64,000 bases of DNA from Pieris napi (Eukaryota > Arthropoda > Insecta > Lepidoptera > Pieridae). Shown one piece after another: positions 10,948-23,187 of this stretch. The number at the start of each line of letters is the position of its first letter. The stretch's first letter is position 1. Below the pieces are notes generated by a model that saw only the letters and a list, made by a program, of their open reading frames with translations, searched no databases and was not told where the DNA came from. The stretch spans positions 6,255,001 through 6,319,000 of the forward strand of contig NC_062251.1 of NCBI RefSeq assembly GCF_905475465.1, read 5' to 3'. Made by a program: the position numbers and the translations under genes.

Positions 10948-11834
10948 AGAGACACAACGAAACTCCTAATTTTCTAGTTTGTAACTTAAATGTTTTTTTT
11001 AATAGAACAGCGGGCAAAGGGGCAGGAGGCTCATCTGACGACGATTATTTTATACTGAGATTAGCGAAAACGCATTTTCTTATATTATAATTAGTTTGCG
11101 TTTATTAGCGAATATTTAAGCGAGATTTATTATTAATATATCCTTCAAATGTTAATGCCAATTGTCAATGTCATATTTTAAAGGTTTTATGGCCTGTCAA
11201 TGTCAACTGTCAAGACCATAGAGATATTATGTGCGGCGCAGTATAAAAGTGAGTTATTGCGCTGAGTTTATCTCTGTTACAATGCGAGTGAGTGAAAGCG
11301 ATGGGAAAGGAGATAGTATTGTTTGTCGCGACAATCGTTGCGTTGAATGTGGGACAGTGAATATTTACGTGATTATATTTAAATCAAGCATATGTGCCTC
11401 TGGTAACAATGACACGTGTGCTTCCTTCAAATAATTATGATGAGTAAATCCAGGGTAAACGGCGGCATAGAAATAAAATGGGTTCCTTAGGGAGCGACTA
11501 CAGAGCTGCTGCATCTGACACAGGACAGGACAAGAGAACACCAACCTCCAGGCTCCAGTAGTAGCCTTCTCCAAATCCAGCCATTACTGTCTGCACTATG
11601 CCCTCTCTGTCATGTACAACCTGCTGTTTCCTCTATCTATCCACCTTCTAAATTGTCTTCCTCTTTCGTTATAGTATCATGGGCACCAGTTTAATACTGT
11701 GTTGCTCCACTTTTCTGTCTCTCTTCTGAGTCCATTTCCACTTATGTCTATTTATTGTGACATCTGCTACTTCAGTTATATAACAATGTATTCTTTATAA
11801 TATCTGTTCTCCCCTATGTATTCCCTGTATTTTT

Positions 11835-12125
11835 TGACGTGACAACGTCTTATAATTCGATGGAGCCGGCTGGTCGCACGAAAAAACGTGACTCATGCGG
11901 CGTTACCTCGGTCTGAGGCGTTCCATTTAAAATTGACATAATAGTATTTATGCGTACAAATAAATGTAACTTGATCAATTCAATTGTGATTTCTTTTTAC
12001 CTCCTTCTCTATATCCATACAAAATACCTACAAATAAAATTTAATATTTTTTTTGAAAAATGCAACCATCTCATCAATATTTTTTATGACGTTGTCACGT
12101 TCAACTATCGTCAGTAAACCGACTT
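11835..12125. mobile_element. MITE with GACGTTGTCACGT ends
   Basis: The left end TTTTTGACGTGACAACGTC and the right end TTTATGACGTTGTCACGTTC are imperfect inverted repeats about 290 bp apart. The interior includes GAGCCGGCTGGTCGCACGAA. It is non-coding and the superfamily is not assigned. Confidence 0.5.
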
Positions 12126-13600
12126 TACAGACAACCGATTTTTTTTTGCTGCGCTTTAGTACCTGCCTGTAGTAAGAGACACCAAAAGGAGGTACCAATA
12201 ATCAAATACAATAAATTTTAAGCACAAATTTATGATATTTAGTTTAAACTATTATGTATTCGGACACGTTCGACAAAAAATAGGAGCTGCATCAAGTAAT
12301 AAATTTCCATTTGAAAATGGAACTGCGTAGATTCTTAATCTGTAGACTTTAAGCGGTAAAATTTATGAATGACACATAAGCTTTTGACAGCTGACATAAC
12401 ACGAATACGCTTCTGTGTTTATATTGGTGTGAATTCCTAATACATCCTTAAGAAATCTTTAAATATACTGATATGTGTGTAGGCCGACGATGTTTACACA
12501 GTATCTAGTTCACGCTATCTTATCAATGTATGCATTTTATCAGTAAGATCACTCCTTGACCGCTATACCGCGCCCAAGTATGCATTAACACTGCAATAGT
12601 ACTTACAGACATATGCTCTGTGGTTAAAATTATAATCTCTATTGATTTGTCTTGTCAAAGTTTATTATTGGTATTAATAAGTCTGTGGTTTTTTCCCCTA
12701 AAACATCATCATGCTATAGATTGCCAAATTGCCAATTAATAGACAATCACTCTTCTACATTATTTTTCTACTTTATTATACAAACCTGATGTAATTTAAA
12801 AAAAAAACTTTTTTTTTTAAAGCCGTCCGTACAAAATATTAGCCGCCTCTGTCATCAAGTACCAGGCGCACATAACATCAGCGGGGATAACAAATTCGCA
12901 GTCAAAATTCAATGAGTTCATTCATAGTCGGCTAACCTTTGCAAATCGGGTGTGTCCCAATTGTTGGCGATCTAGGTTAAACGCTTTTTGCAAATATTTA
13001 TTTGTTTTTGTTTTATATAATATACGTTATCGTCTGGAAAGTATAAATAACTTGACAATATGAAGATAATTATGTGAAGATATTAAAGTATTTTTCATAT
13101 ATATTAAATTGTTTTGTATGTGAAGCCTGAGTAATCCAAAAGACGGGTTAGGAGCAATTGCGTATCACTTCTAAGCACGTATTTTAAAGGTCAATCAAAC
13201 TTTAATCTAGTTTCAAGAGCTATCAACGTTATGGTCTGGAATAATGTATTGAAAATATTAATAGTTTTGTGCTGTTACGTTGTCCTGCATGATATTTCAA
13301 GAGATTAGGATATTAAACAAAGTATGAAAGTGCCGACTGCAGCGCCATCTACCAGGATTTGTAAATCTAAACCATCCAGATTGGCCTTCTTTTTTTAATC
13401 ATTTTAATTGTGCTGTATGTTTAAATTATTACTGCAACGATGTAAAAATAAAAAAATAATGATTTGTATAACCAGTATTCCGTTTTGGCTATATTTTTAA
13501 TAATTGTTATGTGTTCACTTGAATTAGCTGTAGCAATGAAGTAAATAAAAACAACTAACACTTACATAAGCAGCATGGATAACAAGGATTCACAAACAGA
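12126..13600. other. Spacer, no gene recognised
   Basis: AT-rich DNA with no supported exon. A segment near 13270-13370 (TGATATTTCAAGAGATTAGG) resembles repeat sequence at 28700 and is probably old Helitron or retroelement debris. Confidence 0.4.
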
Positions 13601-13629
13601 CACCCAACCTCTGTACCAGGAGATGAGAA

Positions 13630-13990
13630 AGATAATGACAATTTACTAATAGAACTGCCAGCAGTAAACCCGCTAGTGACAAAGCGACTTCTAAACCTCA
13701 ACAGAGCTAATCTAAAAATAATGATAGGTACAATTACGGGCCCCTGTCTCCTTAATAAACATATCTTTGTCCTTGACGCGACAAACAGTCCCTTGTGCAG
13801 TCCCTGTTTCAGCGCATAGGAATCAGTCACCCACGTAGTCCGGGAATGCGTGGCTGTGGTTTCCCAACAAACAGAAATCCTCGGAGCGGTGAGCTCGCTG
13901 AGCTTATGGAAGGAGCTATGATGGCTTATTAGACAAGACTTTACGCACAACGGACCAAATGGGCGTCTAAGTGCGGAAACTGAGTCCACA
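13630..13990 (+). pseudogene. Remnant of LINE ORF2 C-terminal Cys/His region
   Basis: In one plus-strand frame the translation reads LVTKRLLNLNRANLKIMIGT, then a GPCLLNKHIF segment and a CSPC...ESVTHVVREC pattern. This is the TGH-x-H / C-x2-C-x7-8-H-x4-C layout at the end of many non-LTR ORF2 proteins, after RNase H or reverse transcriptase. There is an in-frame stop between CFSA and ESV, and no catalytic domain remains. The 147-residue open frame on the opposite strand (13555-13998) is its shadow. Confidence 0.6.
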
Positions 13991-13999
13991 CAACACACA

Positions 14000-15365
14000 T
14001 AGACAATTTACTATATAAGTTATCTCACGTAACTCAATTAATACGAAACAAACTCTTTACAAATTAATCATAATGTGTACTGTAGCAAATTATTTTCAAT
14101 GACTCACGAGTTCATGATAAAGCACGACTTTGTTCTGTTAAAAATACTAAATGTTATTTCGCAAATAATTACTGCTTTCAATATCATATTTATTGTCTGA
14201 TAACGTGTTATTGACGTAAAATGCGTTTAACAATCACTTTAAAACTTTCTACAGTTTTTACTTGCTTTCAATAATTCATCGCTAAGCTTAAGAACACGCC
14301 CACACTAAGGTCCCAACCCTCGAACCGGACGTCAAGGTCACACGTCTCAACCGAACAATTGAAAAACACGTTCCATTTTTGAATTCGATAACGAACCCGA
14401 TTTGACGCCGCGGGCGTTCCAAATTTAAATTTACCGGACACAGGCACACGAGATTAGAAAAAATTGTGTAGCATCTATGGCTTCTTTACGATTTATGTCA
14501 CGGTCTACAGATAGAAAATATTAAAATGCATCGTTTTTATAGAAATAAAAACGTTATTTCAAAGCGGTTAGTGTTCTGTGCGTATTATTATTGTTTATGT
14601 GAAGATAACATAAACTGCACTACAGAACAATGTTTCGCTATTCGAAATCTACATAATAAACATCACTTATACGTTTTTATTGTTAACAATAGAGCATCTC
14701 TCTAACTCAACCGGTTTTCGTGAGATTTTAAACTAGTATCTTGGCCTTGTACTCTTAATAACACATAATTCCAAAAGTTCAGGTTTTAATTTTTATTAAA
14801 AAACAAACCTTTTTGGAGCTTTTTATCGTCACAGAATGTTTTTTTTTTATATTTTTGTGTATGGGCCTTCTGTGCCTGACACACACACACGATAATTACT
14901 GAAGGGTAAGAATTAGAGATACTCGCGGTGAGTCTTATAAATATTAAACACGTATTTGAGTACGGAAGGGTGAGTTTCAGATATGACTTAGCGCGAACTA
15001 TGACTTGTCATCTGTCAAAAACCAATTCATTTTTCACGTATGGTAGTCATAGAGTCAATATGCGGGATTTGTTCACCACTTCACAATGAGAAAGTGTTAA
15101 TTGCGCATAAAAATATCTAATAGGACATGCGGTTTGAACAACCTCTCTTCTTGGAATTGCTATTTACTCTTTATGTAAACGTTTTTAAATATGTTATTTA
15201 TAAGAATGAGTAATAGGGCCTTGAACTTTGCAGATTGCAAATACATCGAAATATGGCTTACAACGCGATTTTCGTCCCCCCTATAACGCGCTGATTTTTA
15301 TCATACCTCTTGCACCTTGTACCTTTATACCTTTGCACCTGTTTCAATTGTATTGTTAGGATCTA
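14000..15365. other. Spacer, no gene recognised
   Basis: No supported coding exon. There is a slightly G+C-richer patch at 14290-14450 and a (CA)n run at 14878-14890. Confidence 0.4.
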
Positions 15366-15640
15366 GGGAGCGTTCAAGTATTACGTAACGCAATTTTTGG
15401 TGATTATTGACCCCCCCATGTAACTCGCCGTAACGTTATTCAGTACCCAAGTACAGTATTGTACCCAAGTATAGTAAAACGTTTCGTGACCACCTAGTGA
15501 CTCTTTAGTTACTATTATGTGGTGTAAGTCGAAAAAATATTAACAATAACGCGTAATTTAATCCCCGCCCCGCATCGTAACGTTTTACAAAAGGACCCCC
15601 CCCCCCCCCCAAAATACGTTACATAATACTTGAACGCCCC
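15366..15640 (-). mobile_element. Harbinger-like MITE (GGGAGCGTTCAAG), copy 1
   Basis: 275 bp with ends GGGAGCGTTCAAGTATTACG and CTTGAACGCCCC. It is flanked by CTA on the left and TTA on the right. It carries the family's conserved block (GTGACCACCTAGTGACTCTT) and a long C run. It is homologous to copies at 23353, 43555, 44467, 46146 and 57891. The three-base T(A/T)A flanks across the family are the hallmark of PIF/Harbinger insertion. Confidence 0.85.
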
Positions 15641-16099
15641 TTATTATATTAAACTAAGTAAATAACTATATTAAATCCGTGTTCTAGCTTTTGAATAGTT
15701 AAAAAAAAAGGGTTTCCTTTAACGCGGTACCCGTCTAGGGGGCATTACTATAGTTCTATTCGTCTCTGTCTCTCGAATGAGGTTGACGCTATTGTGAAAA
15801 GAGACAGACAAAAACTAAGGCTTAAAGAAATGGAATGAAAAAATTAATAAGGATATATCTATCACAGCTTCATGCGCGACATTAATTAAGTTTTTTGACC
15901 GATGACAATTGACCATATCCGGTATTCATGTCTTTCAACTTAGGCACATGAAAATGGCGGTTTGAATTGTCAATTGCATATTGAAAAATTACTGTATAGA
16001 CATAGCAAGACTAGCTTGGCCGGAAGGCTACTGTTAATAAACATTTGTCAGGTGATAATTGACATTAGACAGTTGACACTTTGTTTTTTACCGACAGAA

Positions 16100-16215
16100 G
16101 TTGCCAATTCGACTTAGGGTCCTTCAAGAAAAGAGCGTACCAATTCTTATAAGGCAACGCACTCGCGATTCTTCTGACAAAGTAACTGTCCATGGGCGGT
16201 ATCACTTAACATAAG
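16100..16215 (+). repeat. Jockey-like LINE tail fragment
   Basis: It contains GGGTCCTTCAAGAAAAGAGC, GTACCAATTCTTATAAGGCA and CATGGGCGGTATCACTTAAC. These are the reverse complement of the motifs in the 17.1-17.6 kb LINE copies. Confidence 0.55.
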
Positions 16216-16505
16216 ATGCAGTGGCGTATACCATCTGGGGCCCGTGGCAAATTCTTTTAATGGGGCCCTATCAGTAAAAATCGTCACGTTGTGCTCAATT
16301 ACACGTTGTATATGTCCCACTAATGGCCATAGGCCTTCTCTCTTAGGCGAGAGGGAATGGTCTGTAGTCCCCACGCCAGCCCAATGCGTATTGGAGACTT
16401 CACATTCATTCATAGACCATAATATCTCTTGGGCAGGGGCCCTCTTGGGTTGGGGGCCCGTGGCATTTTGCCAGCCCTGCCACCCTATTGTTACGCCCGT
16501 TTTCC
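16216..16505 (-). repeat. RTE LINE 3' end nested in another repeat
   Basis: On the minus strand 16285-16415 reads as an RTE-type 3' end, with GTGAAGTCTCCAATACGCAT, a GGCCTATGGCCATTAGTGGG segment and a CATATACAACG end. It interrupts an older repeat with two GGGGCCCGTGGCA blocks on either side. The 88- and 98-residue frames here are incidental. Confidence 0.55.
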
Positions 16506-16739
16506 CCGTGTTATATAAAACTTGTGCCTGCCTTATTTAATTTGAGGTGTATACTGCGACAAAATACTCAATCTACCAACATTCTGATAAGTTGATTCAT
16601 CTTTGTATCATTTATCAATCAACTCTGACGTCACTTATCAAAAAGATAAACACGACTACTGCAGTATCTTACAAGCTTGATAAAGAACTAAAAACGAGGG
16701 GCTATACTTCATCGTATTAGAAACATGGAATGGAATGAC

Positions 16740-17250
16740 CGCCCAAGTGGAGACTTGAGACATTTTTTTCTATATAACAGCTGATGTTAAGTTATACGCC
16801 CATGGACACACTGCTAGCAAGTGCAGGCGTTGGAAGAATTGGTGCACGAAGGACCCTAAGTCTAATTGGTTCCGAAATTCTTTAGTGGGCAGCTGTTCCA
16901 TGTGGGTTCCATACTAAATTGTTTGAGCTATCGCGGAATATGCTTAAAAGGAGTATTAAGAATATCCATAGCGCTAATATCCTGCATCATGAGCACACCC
17001 AACACACCATCACACAGTAAAACCGAATTTTTTATTACATTTTTGCTTTCGTAAATGTTTGAACCTTTTTGTATAAATTATGTATTCCATCTATGGCTAT
17101 ATCTTTTTTTTTATGCAACCGGGCAGGAGGCTCATCTGATGTTTAGTGATATGCCCATGGACAGTCACATTGTCAGAAGGCTCGCAGGTGCCCTGTCTTT
17201 TAAGAATTGGTACCTACGCTCTTTTCTTGAAGGACCCTAAGTCGAATTGG
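16740..17250 (-). repeat. Two partial Jockey-like LINE tails in tandem
   Basis: Segments at about 16790-16910 and 17110-17245 each repeat parts of the tail of the adjacent LINE (GGCAGGAGGCTCATCTGATG, CCCATGGACA and a GACCCTAAGT block). They look like serial truncated insertions of one family in the same orientation. Confidence 0.55.
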
Positions 17251-17254
17251 CTCG

Positions 17255-17650
17255 GTTTTTTTTTAATAGAACAGGGGGCAAACGGGCAGGAGGCTCATCT
17301 GATGTTAAGTGATACCGCCGCCCATGGACACTCTCAATGCGCGACTGCGTTGCCGGCCTTTAAAGAATTGGTACGCTCTTTTCTTGAAGAACCCTAAGTC
17401 GAATTGGTTCAGAAATACTTCAGTGGGAAGCTGGTTCCACAAAGTGGTGGTGCGCGGCAAAAACGCCCTTAAAAAACGCCCAGTTGTGGAACGACGGACG
17501 TCGAGGATATCTAGTATAATTTGTTGGAATACGTAGTAAATAAATACTTTAGACCTCTGGTGGTATTTGTTTATTCCGAACAGGCATTTGAATAATGAAA
17601 CTTTCGTTGGAAAGTTAACATCATATGTTTTAAAAGTCATATTAGCTACG
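17255..17650 (-). pseudogene. Jockey-like LINE ORF2 C-terminus
   Basis: An open frame on the minus strand (17305-17640, 111 residues) carries the post-reverse-transcriptase region of a Jockey/I-like LINE: LDVRRSTTGRFLRAFLPRTT, then a TTLWNQLPTEVF motif and FDLGFFKKRAYQFF. It runs into the tail GGCAGGAGGCTCATCTGATG (read on the plus strand). Upstream domains are absent (5' truncation). It is the best-preserved member of the family scattered at 8.1, 10.2, 16.1, 22.6 and 26.2 kb. Confidence 0.75.
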
Positions 17651-17778
17651 TGTTAGTTTTGAACCCAACGCAAAAAAACCAGTGGCGCTACAACCAGGTC
17701 TGATATCTGTATTCTAATATAATATAGTCGAAACTATCGCTTTAACTTCCGAATGTAATAATCCAATACATTTTTTTT

Positions 17779-18110
17779 GAGTCGCAAAAACTTGACAACA
17801 CGCGGGAAAAAATGCTATTGTTATTATTATTTTACGTATTAATTTTGTCTTTAAAGCAAGAAATTATGACGTCACAAGTTTTACACACACATACGTGATA
17901 TTTCAAAATCCAATACTTTGAGCTTCAGACTTCCTTCCAAACAATTATTTGAACACGATAATTTTTGAGTCGCAAAAAACTTGAAAACACGCGGGAAAAA
18001 ATGCCGACGTAAATGAGTGTAAATATTTAGTTTTTACTTTATAAGTCCTAACACAACATTTATGATATCATGACGTCACAAATTTTACACACACATCAGT
18101 GATATTAGAA
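17779..18110. repeat. Tandem duplication of a ~130-140-bp unit
   Basis: The unit starts GAGTCGCAAAAACTTGA, continues with ACACGCGGGAAAAAATGC and ends near TTTTACACACACAT...GTGATATT. It occurs at 17779-17903 and again at about 17966-18105, 187 bp apart, with moderate divergence. It is non-coding. Confidence 0.7.
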
Positions 18111-18267
18111 CATAAATTAGAAACTAGCGAAACAATAAAAAACCTAAATAGAAATTTTAACTCCATTAAGAGCGTATTACACAAAACTTGTAAACATTTA
18201 TTTGCCTAAATTATGTTCAAATTTTGTGATAACTCAACGAATAAGTTACTCCAGTCAAATTACGAAA

Positions 18268-19725
18268 TAAATAAACATGAGCGAACACAGTTTGGGGATT
18301 TTGAGGATCGATAGGGGGGTGTATTCTGAGCATAAATTCCAATTTGAGGGGTTGTACTGAGGTCAGCTCAAGGTCATTTCGATGGAAACGCGTTTAATTC
18401 GATATCTCGAGAATGGTTAGTGTTAGGCGAAAAATTGTAGAGACCTTTTCTTTTCCTAACTAAATTTACTAACTTTTTTATTAGAAACTTTTTTTTATAA
18501 CATTAATATTTTTCAAGTTATTACTCCCGCAAGGCAGAAATTTTACTTTTTTTTCAATTTTTCGTCGTTTTCTCCCCAACCATTAAATTTTATTAAATTT
18601 TACCGATCATGGAAGTGTAGATCTTTTAATTATGAACAATTTTGTTCAAAAACTTTTTTCCGTAATGCCAATACCTTCGGAGTTATAGATTACTTTACCG
18701 AGCGAAATCCGCGCCACTGTCGCAATATGAAAAGGTCAATCGATTAAGCTATTTAAAAATTAGGTATTTAATATGGGTAAATCCTTGGGTTAATTCTTGG
18801 GTTAATTTGGGTAAGAAGTAAATTAAAAATTAAAACTGTTTCACACATTTATTGATAGAAAAATAGGTTATAAAATTCGAAATATTAAGCACCCGAGGTC
18901 GATGGAAGTGATTCGTAAATATTCGTGGTCCTGACGGTATCGGGGCATACGTCGTCCTAAATTATCCGGAGCTGGTTTCAATGACATCGCTATCGGCTAA
19001 TAATTACTGATTAATTATCATTATTAATCATATATTAAGATTAATAATACCGATACCGTCAGGACCACGAATATTTACGAATCACTTCCATCGACCTCGG
19101 GTGCTTAATATTTCGAATTTTATAACCTATTTTTCTATCAATAAATGTGTGAAACAGTTTTAATTTTTAATTTACTTCTTACCCAAATTAACCCAAGAAT
19201 TAACCCAAGGATTTACCCATATTAAATACCTAATTTTTAAATAGCTTAATCGATTGACCTTTTCATATTGCGACAGTGGCGCGGATTTCGCTCGGTAAAG
19301 TAATCTATAACTCCGAAGGTATTGGCATTACGGAAAAAAGTTTTTGAACAAAATTGTTCATAATTAAAAGATCTACACTTCCATGATCGGTAAAATTTAA
19401 TAAAATTTAATGGTTGGGGAGAAAACGACGAAAAATTGAAAAAAAAGTAAAATTTCTGCCTTGCGGGAGTAATAACTTGAAAAATATTAATGTTATAAAA
19501 AAAAGTTTCTAATAAAAAAGTTAGTAAATTTAGTTAGGAAAAGAAAAGGTCTCTACAATTTTTCGCCTAACACTAACCATTCTCGAGATATCGAATTAAA
19601 CGCGTTTCCATCGAAATGACCTTGAGCTGACCTCAGTACAACCCCTCAAATTGGAATTTATGCTCAGAATACACCCCCCTATCGATCCTCAAAATCCCCA
19701 AACTGTGTTCGCTCATGTTTATTTA
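18268..19725. mobile_element. Foldback element with 676-bp inverted arms
   Basis: Arms 18268-18943 and 19050-19725 are both 676 bp and read as near-identical reverse complements, around a 106-bp spacer. They begin TAAATAAACATGAGCGAACA. Just outside, CCAGTCAAATTA (18251-18262) is inverted as TAATTTGACTGG (19741-19752). No transposase or convincing open reading frame is present. It is a foldback (long inverted repeat) element of unknown superfamily. Confidence 0.9.
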
Positions 19726-19759
19726 ACCCGTTTTTAGCCATAATTTGACTGGACTAAGT

Positions 19760-20459
19760 TATCCGTGACATCAACAGAGAAAAAAGTTAAACCAAATTTA
19801 AACTATAAATCAAATTTCTCGGTATTAAATCGTTTAAAAGCGTTGCAAATACCAATACAAGATCCGTTAAATGTATCCAAGCGTCACAAACACAACACTA
19901 TTTTTTTGCACTAAACTTAGGAAATCACGCACGTGCACACGCACCGAGCAACGGCAAAAGACTGACCGTAAATGGCTTGTTTCCGTCAGTGCAAAGAATG
20001 TTGGAGATCCGCAAGCGTTAAATTGCTAATTGATTCGAATCGGTAGATTTACTGTAATTATCTACTGAAAACAGTAAATAGTTATTAACATAGAAAAAAA
20101 AAATGCCAGGGTTGGAAATTTATTTGCAGTGCCTGATGTTTGTAGTATGATCATTTTTCTTATGGTGCCATCTCCTTTACATTAATTTTGGATGCCGCAC
20201 TTCAGAACAATGACTTGGTGCTTTGACCACACGAAGATTCAACTAAGACGTGCGTGGCCAGGACTCCTTTGATCTGCCACTTAGCCTTGAATTATTATTT
20301 GGAGCTGGTGTTGTTTATGTTACGTGTACGTTTTTTTAGTTTTATTATTTTTTCTATTGAGTATTTTTGTATGGCAGGTTAAGCTGTTACACGATTGTAT
20401 GGGCTCACTAAAAACAGTACTGCTGGACAGCAACTTACAGTTGAGTTGGGCTGAGATTT
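19760..20459. other. Spacer, nothing recognised
   Basis: AT-rich DNA between a foldback and a MITE. No supported exon or repeat end was found. Confidence 0.4.
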
Positions 20460-20822
20460 TTAGAAGTTATACTTCTTTAGGCGCGTTATGAAAAATTGAT
20501 GAGAGTGAAATATTACGATGCGCGCGCACCGTGACACAAAATTAACATAATGAAGTTGCCCCCGGGAGATGATACGGCATTGGACATAATTTAAAAACAA
20601 CATTCGAATAATACTACAATTTATGTTACACTTAATGTAAGAGAATAATAATAAATATTTATTTATTTAATTTTACAAATGTAAACTGAACTTTATTGAC
20701 TATAATGACTCATTTTCCAGTCCTTGATTATTAAATTGTAATTAATTATTTGCATGCAATCAAAAACTATTTTTAATAATGCCAAAGAACTTCTTACGCG
20801 CGTACATAAGTACACGCACCCT
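20460..20822 (-). mobile_element. MITE of the GAAGTTATACTTC family, copy C
   Basis: It has the same ends and interior as copy B (4515-4880): GAAGTTATACTTCTTTAGGC at one end and CGCGCGTACATAAGTACACG at the other. A small internal loss of the ATAA of AAGTATAACTTC is visible near 20788. Confidence 0.75.
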
Positions 20823-21164
20823 TCTTATTAGCTTAATTTTAACTAACATACCTTTGCCTCTAAAAGCTCTGGATACGTCAAAATTAACGGTACTATACAA
20901 GTAAAATAAATAGCATACATTGCTTTTCTATATACTTAACAACGGTTCCTAAAAATCTAATCCAACAAATACGGACTGTGTCGGATGCAATTTAATTAAC
21001 ACGGAACCCACATCTAAGTTATTTGGTCGTTCATTAACTTATTAGTCACGAGATAATTTAAGTTATTTATGGATTATGACGTGATTATCTTTGAATACTT
21101 TTTAAATAGTTTAGTAGAGATGCGACATTCTAGAGCAGTGTTACCCTTGTGGTTTTATCTTTAA

Positions 21165-21547
21165 AAAAAGAGTGTGTGTACGTACACGCGTTAGAAGTTA
21201 TACTTCTTTGGCGTATGGAAAAAAAAAAACTAAAATGCAGTAGTGATTAACGATAAATATTAAAATTAATCAATAAAATTATTATTAGTAAATACTATCA
21301 CCGTCGTATATGAAATTGATTTAATAAAAACACCAAAATAATATTTATTTATTCACACTGTTTAATTGTTACGAAACACGTGTTCTAAATTTAAAAATAC
21401 TAAACTTGAACATAGTTATTATCGATTTTCATGCCACCTAGAACTAACTTCATTCTGTTAATTTTGTGTCACGGTGCGCGCGCATCGTAAAATTTCACTC
21501 TCATCAATTTTTCATATCGCGCCTAAAGAAGTATAACTTCAAAAATT
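21165..21547 (+). mobile_element. MITE with family ends but a different interior, copy D
   Basis: The left end (GTGTGTACGTACACGCG, then GAAGTTATACTTCTTTGGC) and the right end (TGTGTCACGGTGCGCGCGCA ... AAGAAGTATAACTTC) match copies A-C. The ~200 bp in the middle is unrelated to theirs. It is a sub-family or a chimera. Confidence 0.7.
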
Positions 21548-22540
21548 ATTATTATTTCTTATTGTCTTTTATTGACTTAACTTTTAGACATTTAAAGAAA
21601 AGACTTTTTTACCGGATTGAAGTTACGTATTATTATAAATTTACAATTATATTACATAATTTTAAATTTAACCGACGTTTCGCGTGCTTTACAGCGTGCG
21701 TGGTCACGGTGACTGATGACAAAAGATGTTGAATATCAAAAAGTATCACAGCTGTAGAAAAAGTTGTATTATCTGTATTTATTTCCACGGAGTTGGTATC
21801 GACTAAAAGATGGAGGGTTTTGGCATAAATGGCTCACGGTGACCTCTATTATCGCGTATTGTTTATCTTGAGATTTTAATTTGGATATTATTGGATCCCA
21901 GGTCTTTAACAATTTTAGGCCATCTTCTCTTCTTCTTCCGGTTAACTTCAATCCGGTTAAAAATTGTTTAATTAAATTATTATTTCTATTTATTTATTTC
22001 GTAATAACAGCTAACAAATTATATATAATAAGTCGCAGTCTGAAGTTACCAGGTATTTTGATTTTGAGGAAATTAAATAGCAAAAATATCGACAAATCCT
22101 AGAACAAAATTTTTTAAATGTTTAAATCTTTGAATTTTATTTGTTTAATGAAAGAAACCAGTTCTGTTTATGTTAAGGAAGCGTCGCCGGGTGTTCAGCA
22201 CGTGTTAACATGTGGCTCCCTCATGTTTAAATCTCACTATTTTTAGCTCAGCCGGATTGAGTGAATACAAATTGGTGATTTAATATTATTTAGTATTTTT
22301 CACGGTGAAGGAAAGCTGCATTTGGCCCATAATTGCTCAGGCACAGAAGTCTGCTCTCTATTAGAAAATTATAATCAAAATAGATACACAAATTTGAGAC
22401 CTAGAACTAAAATATAGTAGCGCCAACGTTTTTTAACGTACAAAATATACTACGGCGGCCATTTTGAATTGTCATTAAATTGTTACAATATTGTCTTATA
22501 TATATGAGTGATATGAAAAAAAAATATCTTTTCCCATTCA
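21548..22540. other. Spacer with a SINE-like fragment
   Basis: No gene is supported. A decayed SINE 3' portion lies at about 22305-22440 (CACGGTGAAGGAAAGCTGCA, and TAGCGCCAACG near the end). Confidence 0.4.
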
Positions 22541-22579
22541 GTTCGTTTCAAGTGTGTAATGCGTGTGTGCTGTGGCTGT

Positions 22580-22830
22580 AATTGGCCCTGGCTCAGCATT
22601 ATGCTGAGGAGCAGAATGTTCTACAGCGCTGGTCATTCTGCCAGAGACCACAGCAGCTAGTTTGCGCCTCAGTCGCAAAAAATAACAATATATATATGTG
22701 GAATGGCAGCTGGTTCCAGAAAGTGGTGTTGAGCAGTGTCTCTCGCTCTGTCGTGGAAGACCAGACGTCAAGGAATGGTTGGTTTTGCATTCAGTCTTGA
22801 CGGCCAATGATGAAGTTTAGCCACAGGTTT
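22580..22830 (-). repeat. Decayed Jockey-like LINE tail
   Basis: On the minus strand the motif LLNTTFWNQLPFHIY resembles LPRTTTLWNQLPTEVF of the LINE at 17.3 kb. It has frame damage and no core domain. Confidence 0.5.
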
Positions 22831-22861
22831 CGGAGAGTTATTTCATGATATATGTGTTACA

Positions 22862-23187
22862 GTGTTTCTCAACGTTTTTTTGCCAGCCCCCCATTAGTCT
22901 ACCTAAAATTCTTATTCCCCCCCTATGTACTTAACTACATACATAACTTAAATATATAAAAAAAAATGTTCACTTAATAAATTTAAATGAAAGGTTTTAG
23001 AAAATTGTTAACGAAACAAAGCAATGAAAAACTGAAATTTCAAATAGTTTTAATAAAAAAAATTCTATACATATATTGATTTAGTGATATCCCTGCGCTT
23101 GTCGCTGTACAGAGGTTTTGGGTTAGCGTCTCCACGTTGATTCAGATTTCGATTTGCCCCCCTGTGGCCCCCACGTTGGGAAACACT
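22862..23187. mobile_element. hAT-like MITE
   Basis: Inverted ends GTGTTTCTCAACGTTTTTTT and CCCACGTTGGGAAACAC, with C/G-run-rich subterminal parts. It is flanked by the 8-bp direct repeat GTGTTACA (22854-22861 and 23188-23195). An 8-bp duplication and CAGTGTTTC-like ends fit the hAT superfamily. It is about 326 bp and non-coding. Confidence 0.7.

Noticed and set aside
13555..13998. 147-residue minus-strand open frame, among the longest in the window
   Set aside because: It is the shadow of a plus-strand LINE ORF2 C-terminal remnant whose Cys/His pattern is recognisable; the minus frame has no family resemblance.
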